Assembly (NCBI RefSeq): GCF_002104995.1
Contig: NW_024468252.1
Span: 744,001-808,000 of the forward strand
From: Linderina pennispora
Taxonomy: Eukaryota > Kickxellomycota > Kickxellomycetes > Kickxellales > Kickxellaceae
Length of the DNA: 64,000 nt
Direction: 5' to 3'
Shown: positions 53,992 to 64,000 of the stretch, piece after piece
How the letters are laid out: each line of letters begins with the position of its first letter
Numbering within the stretch: the first letter of the stretch is position 1
Translations under genes and position numbers: made by a program
Notes under the pieces: model-generated
What the model was told of the DNA's origin: nothing
The model's database searches: none
The model's input: only the letters and a program-made list of their open reading frames with translations

Positions 53992-55603
53992 GCGGTGCTC
54001 TGAGGGCCAGCACGCCCATAGGTGCGGGGAGGCAGCGGCATACCAGGCGCGTTTCCCGATCCCATGCAGCTGGGCAATTCTTTACCATCTTCCTGTGCCT
54101 TGTACACAATGCAATATGCGCATGCTTGATATTTGTACATCCATGCCCTCTTTTCATTTGGGCCAGCTGTTAAACCTGGAGCACCACCACCAAAGGGGGA
54201 GTGCTGGCTGTGAGCTGACGCATGCGTCGCACCAAGACATTGCAATATCAGCTTGATTTTGGCGGGTATCGTGGGATATTCGGTGCTGGATTAGTGGCCA
54301 AACGGCGAACCGTGTGGTTCTGAAACACCTGCTAATATGAATGTGCGGGAGCGCCTGCGCAATTATATCCCAGGCTGCAATGGAAAAGAATACCCAAAGC
54401 GCGTTCTATTTCTGACCAGTTCATGACTGGGCCAGCTCCTCGTTCCTCAAAAGTCAGCGTAGCCCGCCAGCTGGATAAAAACAGAGGTTTCAGGAACAAC
54501 CCAGACTTCTCCGCCAGGTCGTTTCTTTGGTAGCACCGCTTTTTATTACTTTATCCCGCGTGTTACTAGCTCTGCGTTTCCTGCGTCTTTTCTCATACTT
54601 GGACATAGCCAACGCCCGGTCTTTATATACGCTCTCAACCCCTGGGTAAGTTCTTGGAAGTCTCGGAAATCTGTGCAGCCATGTCAATATCGCACTGCAT
54701 TTGGGCGCGAGCAAGAGGCGTACGAGGCTTGTACATGTTGGTTCGTCCAAGTGAGTCTGGATGTGGCACAGCAGGCAGTGTGTTTTGGACACAAGCCCCA
54801 TTCCACCGTCGGGCTCGCCCGCACTATGAGTCGCTAGAGCAGAGCCGCAGTGAACAACAGCCGCCGGCCTTGGTCCGATCCCTCCCTTCCCTCCCCGCGT
54901 CAGTGGTCCCGCCGGCGATGTGGACAGCGCCGATGGTGTGCTGGACGGGTGTCCTCGGCCTCGGGGCTCCCCTCGCTGCTCAGTATTTGTGGTCTGCAAA
55001 CCGGGCTTGCTTGTACCTTACCTCCCCCATGCCTTGCGCCGGCCTGTTTTGAGAACATGCAGTATTTCTTGACTCTAATTTTTGTCGCTGCGCTTGTTTT
55101 TCTTTCTGGCTCAGAGCTCGCATGTTGTGCTTGCGCCTCCCTCAACCATGATGGCACTTTATGCTTTGGGCGAATTGCTTTGCGCTTTTATGTTCGTTTT
55201 ATACATTCTTGCCCAGAATCGAGCGCTGAAGAAAAACAAAACGAGGCACCCTCCATTCTCATTGTTATTTACACGCCCGGGTGCCTGCAAGTCTAGTAGG
55301 AGCACCATGCCGGGCACAGGCATTCAGCTGGGCCTTCTCACGACATAGTAGAGCTTGGTTTTCATCATGTCCTGCACTTGGAAGGGGGGCTTCGCATGGC
55401 CTTCTTTTTCTTCTCCCAACCCGTCCTTCTTCCTCCCTCCCCCTACTACCGTTCGTAACTCTTAATATACCCTCTTCCTTCGCCCGCACCTCTAGTTTCC
55501 TTGTTCTTTGTGGAATCCATACCGACCTGTTAAATAGCGTTACGCTTCTCATCCTTCCTCTTTTCCCGCACGTCTCTTTCTGTTACTCACATCGTTTATC
55601 TGT
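53992..55603. other. gene-poor stretch and cyclin 5' region
   Basis: About 1.6 kb. A minus-strand TATATAAAG (near 54620-54628) lies just before a small basic ORF (MSKYEKRRRKRRASNTRDK, 54604 to about 54490), which may be real or may be the end of the longer frame 54490-54999. From about 55380 to 55600 the plus strand is strongly pyrimidine-rich, as in fungal promoters/leaders, and fits the cyclin gene downstream. Nothing else is recognised. Confidence 0.45.
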
Positions 55604-58600
55604 ATGATTTCGGCTGCTAGCATTCACTCCTTTCGCCGAGCGGAAGACGAAGAACCTGCTAAACATCCGTTCTGCTTGGTTCAAGAAGGACGAGGCTGCC
55701 GATTCAGCCATGGATTCTACCACAGCGACGCCGAAGCTGGCGGCGCCGTTCAGCTCCTTGGGCAATTCCAAAGTCAAGGTTCTCAGTCGGTCCCGGGCTC
55801 GCGAGCTCCTGAGCAGCGCGATGATACGTAAGTAGCACCCCATCATTCACCCCTCCCCTGTTTAGTCACTGTGTACATAAATGCTGGGCAGTAACGCTCA
55901 ATGAATGCGCCAAATCCTGCATTATTTCTGCTGGGCCAGATGCTACTTTCCCGGCCAACGCTTATCGAGCCGGCGTTATCTTGCTTGAGCGGTGTGACCT
56001 CTTCCCCTGGTTTCTGGCACCCTCTCTGGCTTTGCGTCGTTTGCCCAGCGCTTTTTTGCGTTGTCCTCTGGGACGTAGTAGCCGGCCCAACACCATTTTG
56101 TGCAAGACCTCTGTATGCTGTACTTTCCAGGCGGGTCTAGATCACGGCCGCAATGATACAACACACCGCTCGCCAAGTTATTCCACTCCGAGCAGCAATT
56201 TTGTCAGCTACTCCGTGTTCCTGGAATGGCACGCGTTGGCCATGCGAGTTACATATATCCTCCGCCGGTATCTATATGCATTTTCGGAAAACGTTGGTTG
56301 GATCTCCCCCGCGCTCAATTTCTATCTCAGTGCTACTGCATTATTGGCAAGCACCACCCCAATGGGCCAGGCATTTTTCTGACGCATGTCGAGAACACTG
56401 CCCATGAACCAGAGTTGGCGGCATTCCTGGATCTAAAAAATTGCTGCGTGCTAACCTCGTAGGGCTCATGGAAAGAATGATTGAGGAGCTGTTTCCCTGT
56501 GTCACCGAGGGCGACGTAGGGTCCTCGTTCGCCAACAGCGATATTGCCACGAACGGCCCGCTGCCGAATTTTGAAGAATTCCTGAAGCACATATGCTGCC
56601 GCACGCGCACACAGCTCACATGTATGAGCTTGGCGCTGCTGTACCTGACCCGCTTGCGCGCCAACCACCCACGCTCGCGGGGCTCCCCGGGCTCGTCCTA
56701 TCGCCTGGCACTTTCATCGCTCTGTGTGGCAACAAAGTACCTCTACGATGACGCGTACCACACATGTTCGTGGGTCCAGGTGTCAATGGGGCTGTTCACG
56801 CAGCGTGAGGTCAACCAGATGGAGATGGAATTCATGTACTTTTTGCATTACCAGCTCGGCGTAACATCAACTGAGTGGAACCAGTGGATCGCGACACTTG
56901 AGGCTAAGCTTGTATCTCGGTGGCAGGAGAAGGGCAAGGCTGAGACCATCTACGGGTTCGGACTGTTCTTGTCGCGTGAGTGCTGTGAGCCCAATGCCCA
57001 AGATGCTGTGCGCGATATTGCGTGGGGCGAGGGTGGCAAAAACCTGCTTACTCTGCTCAATAACGCGATCCAGAATAGCAATAGTGCTGCATCCGACAAG
57101 TGTTCGCCGTCGGTCGATTCTGCAGTCTCGGATACCACTTGCCTGCCAACGCCAGATCCAAATGGTTGGTTTCGCATCCGCTCCCCAGTGCTCCATGCGG
57201 GGCAGCAGTCAGGTGTCCTCAGCTCGTCGATGACTATTGACTCTAACCCGATCACGCCCAACACCGCCCACTTCTCGGATACGCCGTGCCTTGATGACAA
57301 GATGAGTGCATACCCGCAGCAGACGCACCTCTACCCAGCACACACAAATGTGCAAGCACACATTCCAGCCTGCCTTCCTGAGGTCAATCGCCCATTGTCG
57401 ATGCCAGCAAACAACGGGGGCTTTGTTCAGGCGGGCTCGATAGGCTCGACCCCATCAGTTGCCATGCACCGCCACGCCACAGACACCGGGGGTGGTCTTG
57501 ACTGGGATGTCCCGGTGCATCGCCACCCGCACCCGCCGCCACAGCCGCCACAAGCCTTAGTTCCGGCCTCATCAATGAGTGCAACAACGAACGCTAGCTC
57601 GGGATCGATCTCAGTCGATTCGCAGCCACATATTCATACCGGAGGAGGGTATTATGGACGACAGCGCCTTGCATTACAGCACACAGTACCTGTGTTGTCC
57701 AGCGACAGCTACGAGCGGCAGTATGTGCCCCAGCCAATCTGCGCTCCAGAAATAATGTCAAGCATCTCGTCGCATGCCAGCCAGAGGTACAACAGCTTCT
57801 CATCTTCGTCCCCGATGTACAGCGCTGCCTTTGGCTCTGAGACCGCTGGATATGCACAACAACGTCAATCAGCCCTGTCCAACAGTAGCCGATGCGATTT
57901 TAGCTCCCCTGCAGATGGGCTATCGGCGGTCTCCTCAAAGATGGGCGCAGCATATTCTGGCGATATGGCGAAGGGAGGTGAAAGGCGTTCGTTCAGCCAG
58001 TCGGCGATGCAGCGGCCAGCTTCGTCGATTCCACTTTCTAGCGTTCATCCGATCGTGCAGCAGCAGCAGCAGGCAGCACATTCAGCTGGCCACTATTATA
58101 CGCTTCCTCGTTCAGCAACCAATCCCACCATGTCTTCGACTAGCTTCCAGACCAGCAACAGTTCAACGGCAGCTGCACGCAAGAACAGCCAGCACAGGCT
58201 ATCGACGCTTGCTAAGCTTGTAGGCGGCGTCGCCTCGGGAAACGGAGCTGTGAGTGTCTCAAGACCGAGTACAGCCCAAGCACTCGCACCACAATCATCC
58301 AGCATTACGAGCACGGCGACAATCGTCTCGCGCAACTCGCATAATACCGCAGGGGCAACAAAGATGGTTCAGGGAAGCGACTCCGGCGGCAACCAACTGC
58401 CAACCACTTGTACGGTGCCGCAAACTGTGCAGGTGCCAGTGCCATCGCCTCCATTGGAGCTGCATGTCACGGCTCCTCGCTGTCCTGGCCACAACGACGG
58501 TTCAACAGCGGCAGTGTCTGTCAGCACTCCAGGCAACCGATCCACAAAGTCATCTGTATCATCATCATCTATCAGCGGACGCCGCCTCAGCTGGCGCCAG

Positions 58601-59060
58601 CACGGGCGCTACTCAACCGCGAGTCTGGCGCAAAAGCTTCGTTCATTGGCAGCATTCAACTGGTCATCGGGCGGGCCTGGCACATCCTCAATACCCCAGT
58701 GCAAGCAGGGTCCCGCACCACCAGTCAGCAACATTGAGGAAGAAGAGGAAGGTACCGACAGCTGTGACCTGTACCGTCACCACGATACAGTGTCGGTGCA
58801 GGATATCACGATCTGCGCGCGCAATATCAACCCAAAAGCGCAGCAGCTACTGCCCCATGCAGACAGGTACCAACACATTTTCGTCCAGCAGCACCTCGCA
58901 AACAATGTTCAGCCGTAAGGCAGTAGTCAACACGCAGAATGGCCGCCAGGCTTCGCTGAAGAACGTCAAGGCAGCGTTTGACTGCATCGCACCTACCCAG
59001 TCGCCATCTACATTCGAATTTGAGTATGACATGGATGGCTATGTGTCCATGAAATCATAA
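55604..59060 (+). CDS. PCL/Pho80-type cyclin with very long C-terminal region
   Basis: Regulatory subunit for a Pho85-like kinase. Exon 1 ends at 55827 with ATACGTAAGT; the 635-nt intron ends CTAACCTCGTAG at 56462, with the branch sequence beside the acceptor. Splicing joins SSAMI to RLMERMIEELFPCV in phase 1. The cyclin box follows: HICCRTRTQLTCMSLALLYL, SSYRLALSSLCVATKYLYDD, FTQREVNQMEMEFMYFLHYQ. About 600 further residues are Ser/Gln/Pro-rich and look disordered. In the cyclin frame the first ATG is 55710 (MDSTTATPKLAA); an ATG at 55604 (MISAASIHSFRRA) could be the true start if one base is miscalled near 55645. The main frame stops at 58918, but after a shift coding-like sequence continues to 59060 (ASLKNVKAAFDCIAPTQSPS). 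Confidence 0.85.
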
Positions 59061-59281
59061 CCCCCCTCATCATTTGCACAACCCCCTTTTAGGCACAGTA
59101 GCCTCGGTAACTTCAATACTAACTTATATCATGCTATGTACATGTTTAGTTCCGACATGAGCTTGCTTATTAATGGCTATTAGATGTGCTGATTCCTGTG
59201 CCTTGTCAAAGTTTAGAAGCATCAGCGCCTCAGCGGACATGTGTTCCGTCGCATATGGCGAGTTTGGGGGCAACGCTGACT
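59061..59281. other. short convergent spacer
   Basis: About 220 bases between the cyclin gene and the RasGEF gene, which converge here. AT-rich in its first half, consistent with 3' ends. No canonical AATAAA is seen. Confidence 0.5.
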
Positions 59282-61873
59282 TCATCCAGCACAACCTCGC
59301 TGCTCGAAGTTGGGTGGGATATGACTGCTGGGCTGGAATGAGGGCATTGGCTGTGACGGCAACGGAGGCGGCATCATGCTCGATGGCAGATGTGATGGCG
59401 GGATGCCCATCTTTGCCAAATCTGCTGCCAGCGGCGATATATCAGTGGGCATATTGGCAGTAGGCAGTGGTGGAGGCACAGCGTTAGAGGGCAGCGGCGG
59501 AAGGCTAGGCAGGACACCTGCAGCCTGCAGACTGCTTCTGGTCGAGTTGCTGGTGGTGTACGGGCTCTTTGAGTGGTGCTGATGACCTGCGCCGGCGGAT
59601 CTCATGTACCCCTGCCGAGTTCCCAGGAATCGAACATACGCATCGGGGGCTCATCTGAGGTTGGCCTCGAGTCCACCGCCATCGTTGTCCGGACTCGGAG
59701 AACAGGGAGTCTGACTGCGAGTACAGCGACTGGCCGTCGGGACGATCCTTGATCTGCTGCTCGTATGTATCGCTACGGTTGGTTGATCTGGATTTCTGTG
59801 AGCTGGACGGTGAGCCCTTGGGGTGGAGGAGTGCCAAGCCATGGGGCTTCAATCGCACGCTCTGACCCCTTTGAGGTCGTCGACTGCGTGGGGCTCGACG
59901 ACGCGTAGGCCTTGGCCTTGGCCATAGTAGCGAGTGTGTGGGGCTTGGCTGGTGGCAAGTGGGAACTGCGCGATTCGCGCATGTCGCTGAGACGGAAAAT
60001 GTATTCATGTGGCATCCAGGGCTCGCAAAACAGCAGGGTGGTGGCGAGATGCACTGCGAGCTGGCCTGGCAGTTGCCACGTGCAGGTCAACTAGGGGCGC
60101 ACCGATCCTGCAGCTGTGGCAAGGGCTGCCGTAGGCCAGTGACCAGGAGATGCCTGAGCATGATCAACAATTGTGGCCGGGGTCCGCTGCTGAGTGGAGC
60201 CGGCACTGGTACGGGTTACTAGAGTTCTCTGCGGCGGATGACCGTCTCGAGCCGCGCTTAATGAATGCTGTGGCCTTGGATGAAGCGTTTGGGCTGACAC
60301 TCGCAACCGCAGCAGCGGCATAGGCTACGGAAGTGGCACTGAAGGGGAGGTGCGAGATCTCGATGGCGAAGATTCCGGCGCATTGTGGTGGCATCAATGG
60401 TCAGACTGAGTGGATGCTGTGCTGTACGGTCGAGAACCCAGCGCCAGCGCGACTGGGAGTTGGCAGTGGTGTGCTGGAGGTCTGTGGCCATTGCATCAAT
60501 TACCAGAGTGTTTACAGATGGGCACGATAGTGCTCGGCGTGGGTAGGCTGGCGCATCCTTTCAGGTACACTGGGCTGTAGACGTACTCGTCAATGGCAGC
60601 GTGCTGGCTGGGTCGCATCGACAGCCACTGCCTTATCAAAGTCCAGGGAGATTTGCTCTGTAAGGCCGCTCTGTCTGGATGCGCTCAAGCGGCGAAGCTG
60701 TGGACGACTCAGCGGGCTGGGAAATCTTGGCGATGCGCTCCTGGAGCTCGATGTTATAGCTGGAGTAGTTTTGGTGGGGTGCGAGCACAGACTCCATGAT
60801 GTATTTGATAGCAGCTTTGCAGGACGCCGGGACGCTCTCCCATGTCTCGCTCATGCGGTTGACAACAGAGCCAGAGATGGCGCAGATCACGCCGTTCAGA
60901 GACTCGTAATCGCCAAGCTCGCGCAAAAGATAGGCCACAGTGACCCACCACTCGACACGGCGGGAGCGCATTTTTGCCTGGGCAGACAGGAGGACGGAGG
61001 ACTCAACGAAGCGGGCGATGAAGCTGGTGTGATCCTTGAATGAGCCTTAGAGCCTGCATTGCAGGGGTCTCAGGCATGGCATTCGGGCTGCGTGCGCCGC
61101 CACCATGCATGAACTTTGCCCCTTCAAGGATGGAGTCGGGAGTGAGCTTCTGGAACAGATGGCTGGCGGAGGCAGAGATGGCGTATGCCATGATGCCAGG
61201 CGGGATTGTATCGAGCGACTTGCAGAGCTCTGTGGCAGTGCCTTCGCGGGCGCTGGATCTGAACAGGCTCTGCACAAGCTCAAGGACGCTGCCTAGCTGG
61301 CTGCTGCCAACCGACATATCGCGGCGTGGGATCAGCGGGACGCGCTCGTCCATGACTGCCCGCTGCTGTTTACTGAGACGCATGTACACTTCGTTGACCG
61401 GCACTGCATACGATACGGTGATAGGTGAGGATGCCCACGCTGTGGTGATATTACGTTCAGTTGCACCTGATGCCGATGACGCCTGTGGGGCACTTGTCCG
61501 GTGGTGGTGGGATTCGGGGCGCTGCTCGTCAGACGCTATGTTGGCGAGTGCCGATGTGTACTGGTGGATGAGCGATTCGGCGAGATCGAGCTGCTGGAGA
61601 ATGTGCGAGTGGAGCTTGTCGAGCTTTAGCGCGTGGGCTTGATCAGGCTGCGGATCGTCGGGCGTAGCAATGGTGGAGCTGCGGGTCAGGTCCCGGATGG
61701 GGTCGCGGATGGCAGTGAGGCGGGATGAGATGCCCTGGAGGTGAACGAACTCGGTGCAGGTGAGGTGCGGCTTGGCGGGGCCAGGTTGGCTGGTGCTTTG
61801 AGCCGGACATGGGGCGCGCAGAGTCTACAGAGGGCATTTGTGGATAGCTTAGCATTCTGAACTGCTGTTTCAT
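59282..61873 (-). CDS. RasGEF-domain protein with proline-rich C-terminus (frameshifted)
   Basis: Putative Cdc25-type exchange factor for a Ras-family GTPase. The ATG at 61873 gives MKQQFRMLSYPQMPSVDSA. An N-terminal part (HSHILQQLDLAESLIHQYTS; NEVYMRLSKQQRAVMDERVP) leads into the GEF domain: ISASASHLFQKLTPDSILEG, DHTSFIARFVESSVLL, MRSRRVEWWVTVAYLLRELG, DYESLNGVICAISGSVVNRM, SETWESVPASCKAAIKYIME and APHQNYSSYNIELQERIAKI. The helical-hairpin region and the A/S-G-S.V.R...TW motif identify RasGEF. The C-terminal 400 residues are Pro/Ser-rich (LPPLPSNAVPPPLPTANMP), possible SH3 ligands. Frames change near 61650, 61045, 60660 and several times in 60600-59500, so the C-terminal sequence is only approximate. 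Confidence 0.75.
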
Positions 61874-63397
61874 TTATTTGGCAGCTATTGTTGTGGGGGG
61901 TTGCTGTGTTTGCTGCGGGCTAGTAGGGCTGCTGCTGTACCTTTAAGCGACCATTACTGCTTGTGTGACCAGAGAACTGGCAATGGAGAGTATGTCGAGG
62001 ATGTTGATATAGGGTGTTCAATGTGTTACGCGAACGTATATGGTAGCGAAGAGCTAAGGAGTATATCGGCAGAAAAGTAAATGGGGTATAGCTGAAGAGA
62101 GAAGAGTGGAATGGAAGCAGAGCTGGGCCGCTCTTTAAAGCAAGGCAAGAGCGCCTTTCGGAGATTCGCAGCCTTGCCCTGTTCCCAAAAAAACTGGCAG
62201 ACTGCGAATGCGCCAAAGGGAAATAATCCATGGGTGAAAAATTTAGGTACAGACGCCTGTTTGCGACATGCACGGCCAGCTAGGCTGAGTACCGGCAGTG
62301 ATCATGCTGCAAATCGCGATGCGCAGAGGAGAAAAGGAGCAGCCCAGCATCCTTTTTCTTAGGCTGGCAGGAGCAGCACGTTGGCGCCTGATAGACGGGA
62401 TATTATTCCTCTGCAAAGACACAGATCGTTCGCTTTCTGCGGTACTGTTGAGAGCCAAGGGGATTTTCTCCCCGGGAAAAAGCAAGTGACAACAAGCATC
62501 GTCGGAGAGCTCGTGCTCTGCCGGTGAGGTCAGAGGGCAGCAAACGGCTGACCAGCGGAGCATGTGCTTCCGAATGGCCGGTTTAGACATGGCAAATGGG
62601 AACCGCGAACGGTAGCGAGACATTATGAGGAACAATGGTGCATTTATGCAGGAGGTGGGTTTGTGTAGGACACATTCTGAATTGCTCTACCGGGACGCGG
62701 TGGGGAAGGGGTCAATAGTGGCCAGCAGTGGCCAGGCTATTGCTCGCATAACAAGCGAGGACCGCGTGGGAGGGGCTATTTCAATGCCTTGGGTAGTTTT
62801 CTCGCTGCCGATTGTGCTTCAGAATAAGCAACGCCCTTCTGCAGAAAAGCCCCTGGGTCCGCAAGCACAAGGGCGAGTTGGGGAGGAGGAATCCGGCCCA
62901 CGGTAGGGCCACGCGCGGCACCGCCCCGAAACTCCTCTCCCCTGGTGACACGGTCTCCAGGCGGGCAAGTTCCGGACTGGGCGTGATCAAGCTGCGTGCA
63001 ATTTCGGACCGTTCCTAAAAGCAAATAGTAATCAGGTTTATGCGCGCGCTCCAGCGAAAATTGGGACGGGTGTGCTTGCTTTATTTGCCAGACTCCCCTT
63101 CCTCCTCTCCCCTCTCTCACCCACTCTTCATTCTTCTGGCCTTTGTCATTGTCATTATACGTTCTTTTGCTTATGCATGTGCAAGGCTCTGCTCTCTACC
63201 CCGGCAGCAAGTGAAAAGTAGCCTTATCACCAAAAAAAAGTACCCGACACCTCCAGCTTCTTACTTTTATTTCACGTCGTTGTTTTCATTTTTTGCTCCC
63301 CTCTTTTATTGCTGTTTTGTGGGGTGGGGACCACTCCTACACTTTCTCACTTCTTTTGCTCTCCTTGTTTTAAAAATATCCCGCTCTTACTCTTTGA
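61874..63397. promoter_or_regulatory. divergent intergenic region, kinesin and RasGEF promoters
   Basis: About 1.5 kb between divergent starts. The last 300 bases before the kinesin (63095-63390) are strongly pyrimidine-rich on the plus strand, a typical leader. An ATG-started 126-codon minus-strand ORF lies at 62243-62623. Confidence 0.5.
62243..62623 (-). CDS. candidate 126-residue ORF, unknown
   Basis: ATG at 62623 opens MSRYRSRFPFAMSKPAIRKH and runs uninterrupted through ADDACCHLLFPGEK-like SDDACCHLLFPGEKIPLALN and RKRMLGCSFSPLRIAICSMI to a stop at 62243. It is basic and Cys-rich. No domain is known to me. Length alone is not decisive in this base composition. Confidence 0.28.
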   Translation of the reverse strand: MSRYRSRFPFAMSKPAIRKHMLRWSAVCCPLTSPAEHELSDDACCHLLFPGEKIPLALNSTAESERSVSLQRNNIPSIRRQRAAPASLRKRMLGCSFSPLRIAICSMITAGTQPSWPCMSQTGVCT

Positions 63398-64000
63398 ATG
63401 CTAACCGACAAGTCTATTCCGGTTAACCCTCGCACCTCCGTCGACAGGGAGCGTGCAGACTCGCGCCTGGCGTCGCGCATCGGCAAGCCCACCAACATCC
63501 CATTGCCGACGGCACTATCGACCTCAAGGCCCAATTCCTATGTTCATGCACCGCAAGAGCGAGTCAATGAGCCGCACGTCTGTGGAGGACGGGCGCATCT
63601 CGCAGATGTCGCTGTCGCGAGCGCTTTCAGCCGCAGATGGGACAGTACTCCGCCCGCCCCTCGTTCGACGCTGTGGGCGAGTCGCCGACAGCTGGTGGGT
63701 TTTCGGATGCAGCAACAGATGCGAGCTCGGCGAATGGCGCGAATGTGCAGGGCAGCACCAATGGATCGGTTTCTGATGTAGACGATGGCGAGAAGGTTCT
63801 GCCGGTGCGTGTAGCGGTACGGATCCGGCCATTGATCGTTGACAATACGGAGAGCGGGCAGACGAGCTCCTATGCCCGCAACACGAGCTGTCTGGAGCCC
63901 AAGCCCAATGCATCGATTGTGGTGTACCCAGTGAACTCTGCCAACGGAAGCTTGGCAGGAGCGAGCTATGGCAGCGATGGAATGGCCGGGCTAGGCGGCT
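63398..64000 (+). CDS. kinesin, N-terminal part (truncated by window end)
   Basis: The ATG at 63398 gives MLTDKSIPVNPRTSVDRERA. A Ser-rich, probably disordered N-terminal extension of about 150 residues includes SMSRTSVEDGRISQMSLSRA and ends DVDDGEKV. The motor domain then begins with LPVRVAVRIRPLIVDNTESG, the first beta strand of kinesins, and the window stops before the P-loop. V.VAVRIRPL is closest to kinesin-4 (KIF4/KIF21) and related groups, but the subfamily cannot be fixed. Frame changes near 63535 and 63640 fall in the extension. An N-terminal extension before the motor is common in fungal Kip/BimC kinesins too. Confidence 0.85.

Noticed and set aside
53376..54245. 289-codon minus-strand ORF under the Sec1 tail
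   Set aside because: It is the antisense shadow of the repetitive Sec1 C-terminal region (polyAla/Thr opposite polyGly) and has no independent support.
1..64000. tRNA, rRNA or CRISPR loci
   Set aside because: I scanned by eye for A/B-box-like pairs, rRNA signatures and spaced direct repeats and found none. A covariance-model scan would be more sensitive.

Overview
This is a eukaryotic nuclear contig, almost certainly from a fungus. The genes carry short spliceosomal introns (about 80-230 nt, a few longer) with GTAAG/GTATG donors, TAG/CAG acceptors and CTAAC-like branch sites, and pyrimidine-rich leaders precede several start codons. The gene set fits a fungus: Ssl2/XPB, Ccc2, a type I metacaspase, a Gpr1/Fun34 acetate transporter, Shp1/p47, a Tgl4-type lipase, Sec1 and a PCL cyclin. 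The mixture of fungal genes with a bacterial-type Fe-S serine dehydratase and an animal-like DCUN1D suggests an early-diverging lineage. Kickxellomycotina is my guess, not something proven here.

Layout. 0-10 kb: tail of an unknown gene, then on the minus strand XPB helicase, a tandem pair of a family I do not recognise, and a Cu+-ATPase. 10-20 kb: metacaspase (+), acetate transporter (-), UBA-SEP-UBX protein (-). 19-27 kb: a long low-complexity protein (+), Tudor-SN (-), patatin-type TAG lipase (-). 28-33 kb: a fragmented unknown gene (-), an alpha/beta-hydrolase lipase with a 24-nt exon (-), a DCUN1D neddylation factor (-). 33-43 kb: two gene-poor stretches around a cPLA2-like phospholipase (-), holding a diverged repeat pair and several small candidate ORFs, three of which share a cysteine motif. 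43-54 kb: mitochondrial-type Fe-S serine dehydratase (-), then two Sec1/Munc18 genes (+) flanking an F-box gene with a C-terminal membrane segment (-). 55-64 kb: PCL-type cyclin (+), RasGEF protein (-) and the 5' end of a kinesin (+).

Two themes link the content. Three unrelated lipases (patatin, alpha/beta hydrolase, cPLA2) lie within 15 kb, and two SM proteins for vesicle fusion lie within 8 kb. Overriding everything is a quality issue: most long conserved genes are broken by single-base frameshifts at positions where homology is uninterrupted (XPB, Ccc2, Tudor-SN, metacaspase prodomain, serine dehydratase and others). These look like consensus indels rather than biology. I therefore report each such gene as one span with its breaks listed, and have tried to find genes hidden by the same artefact.
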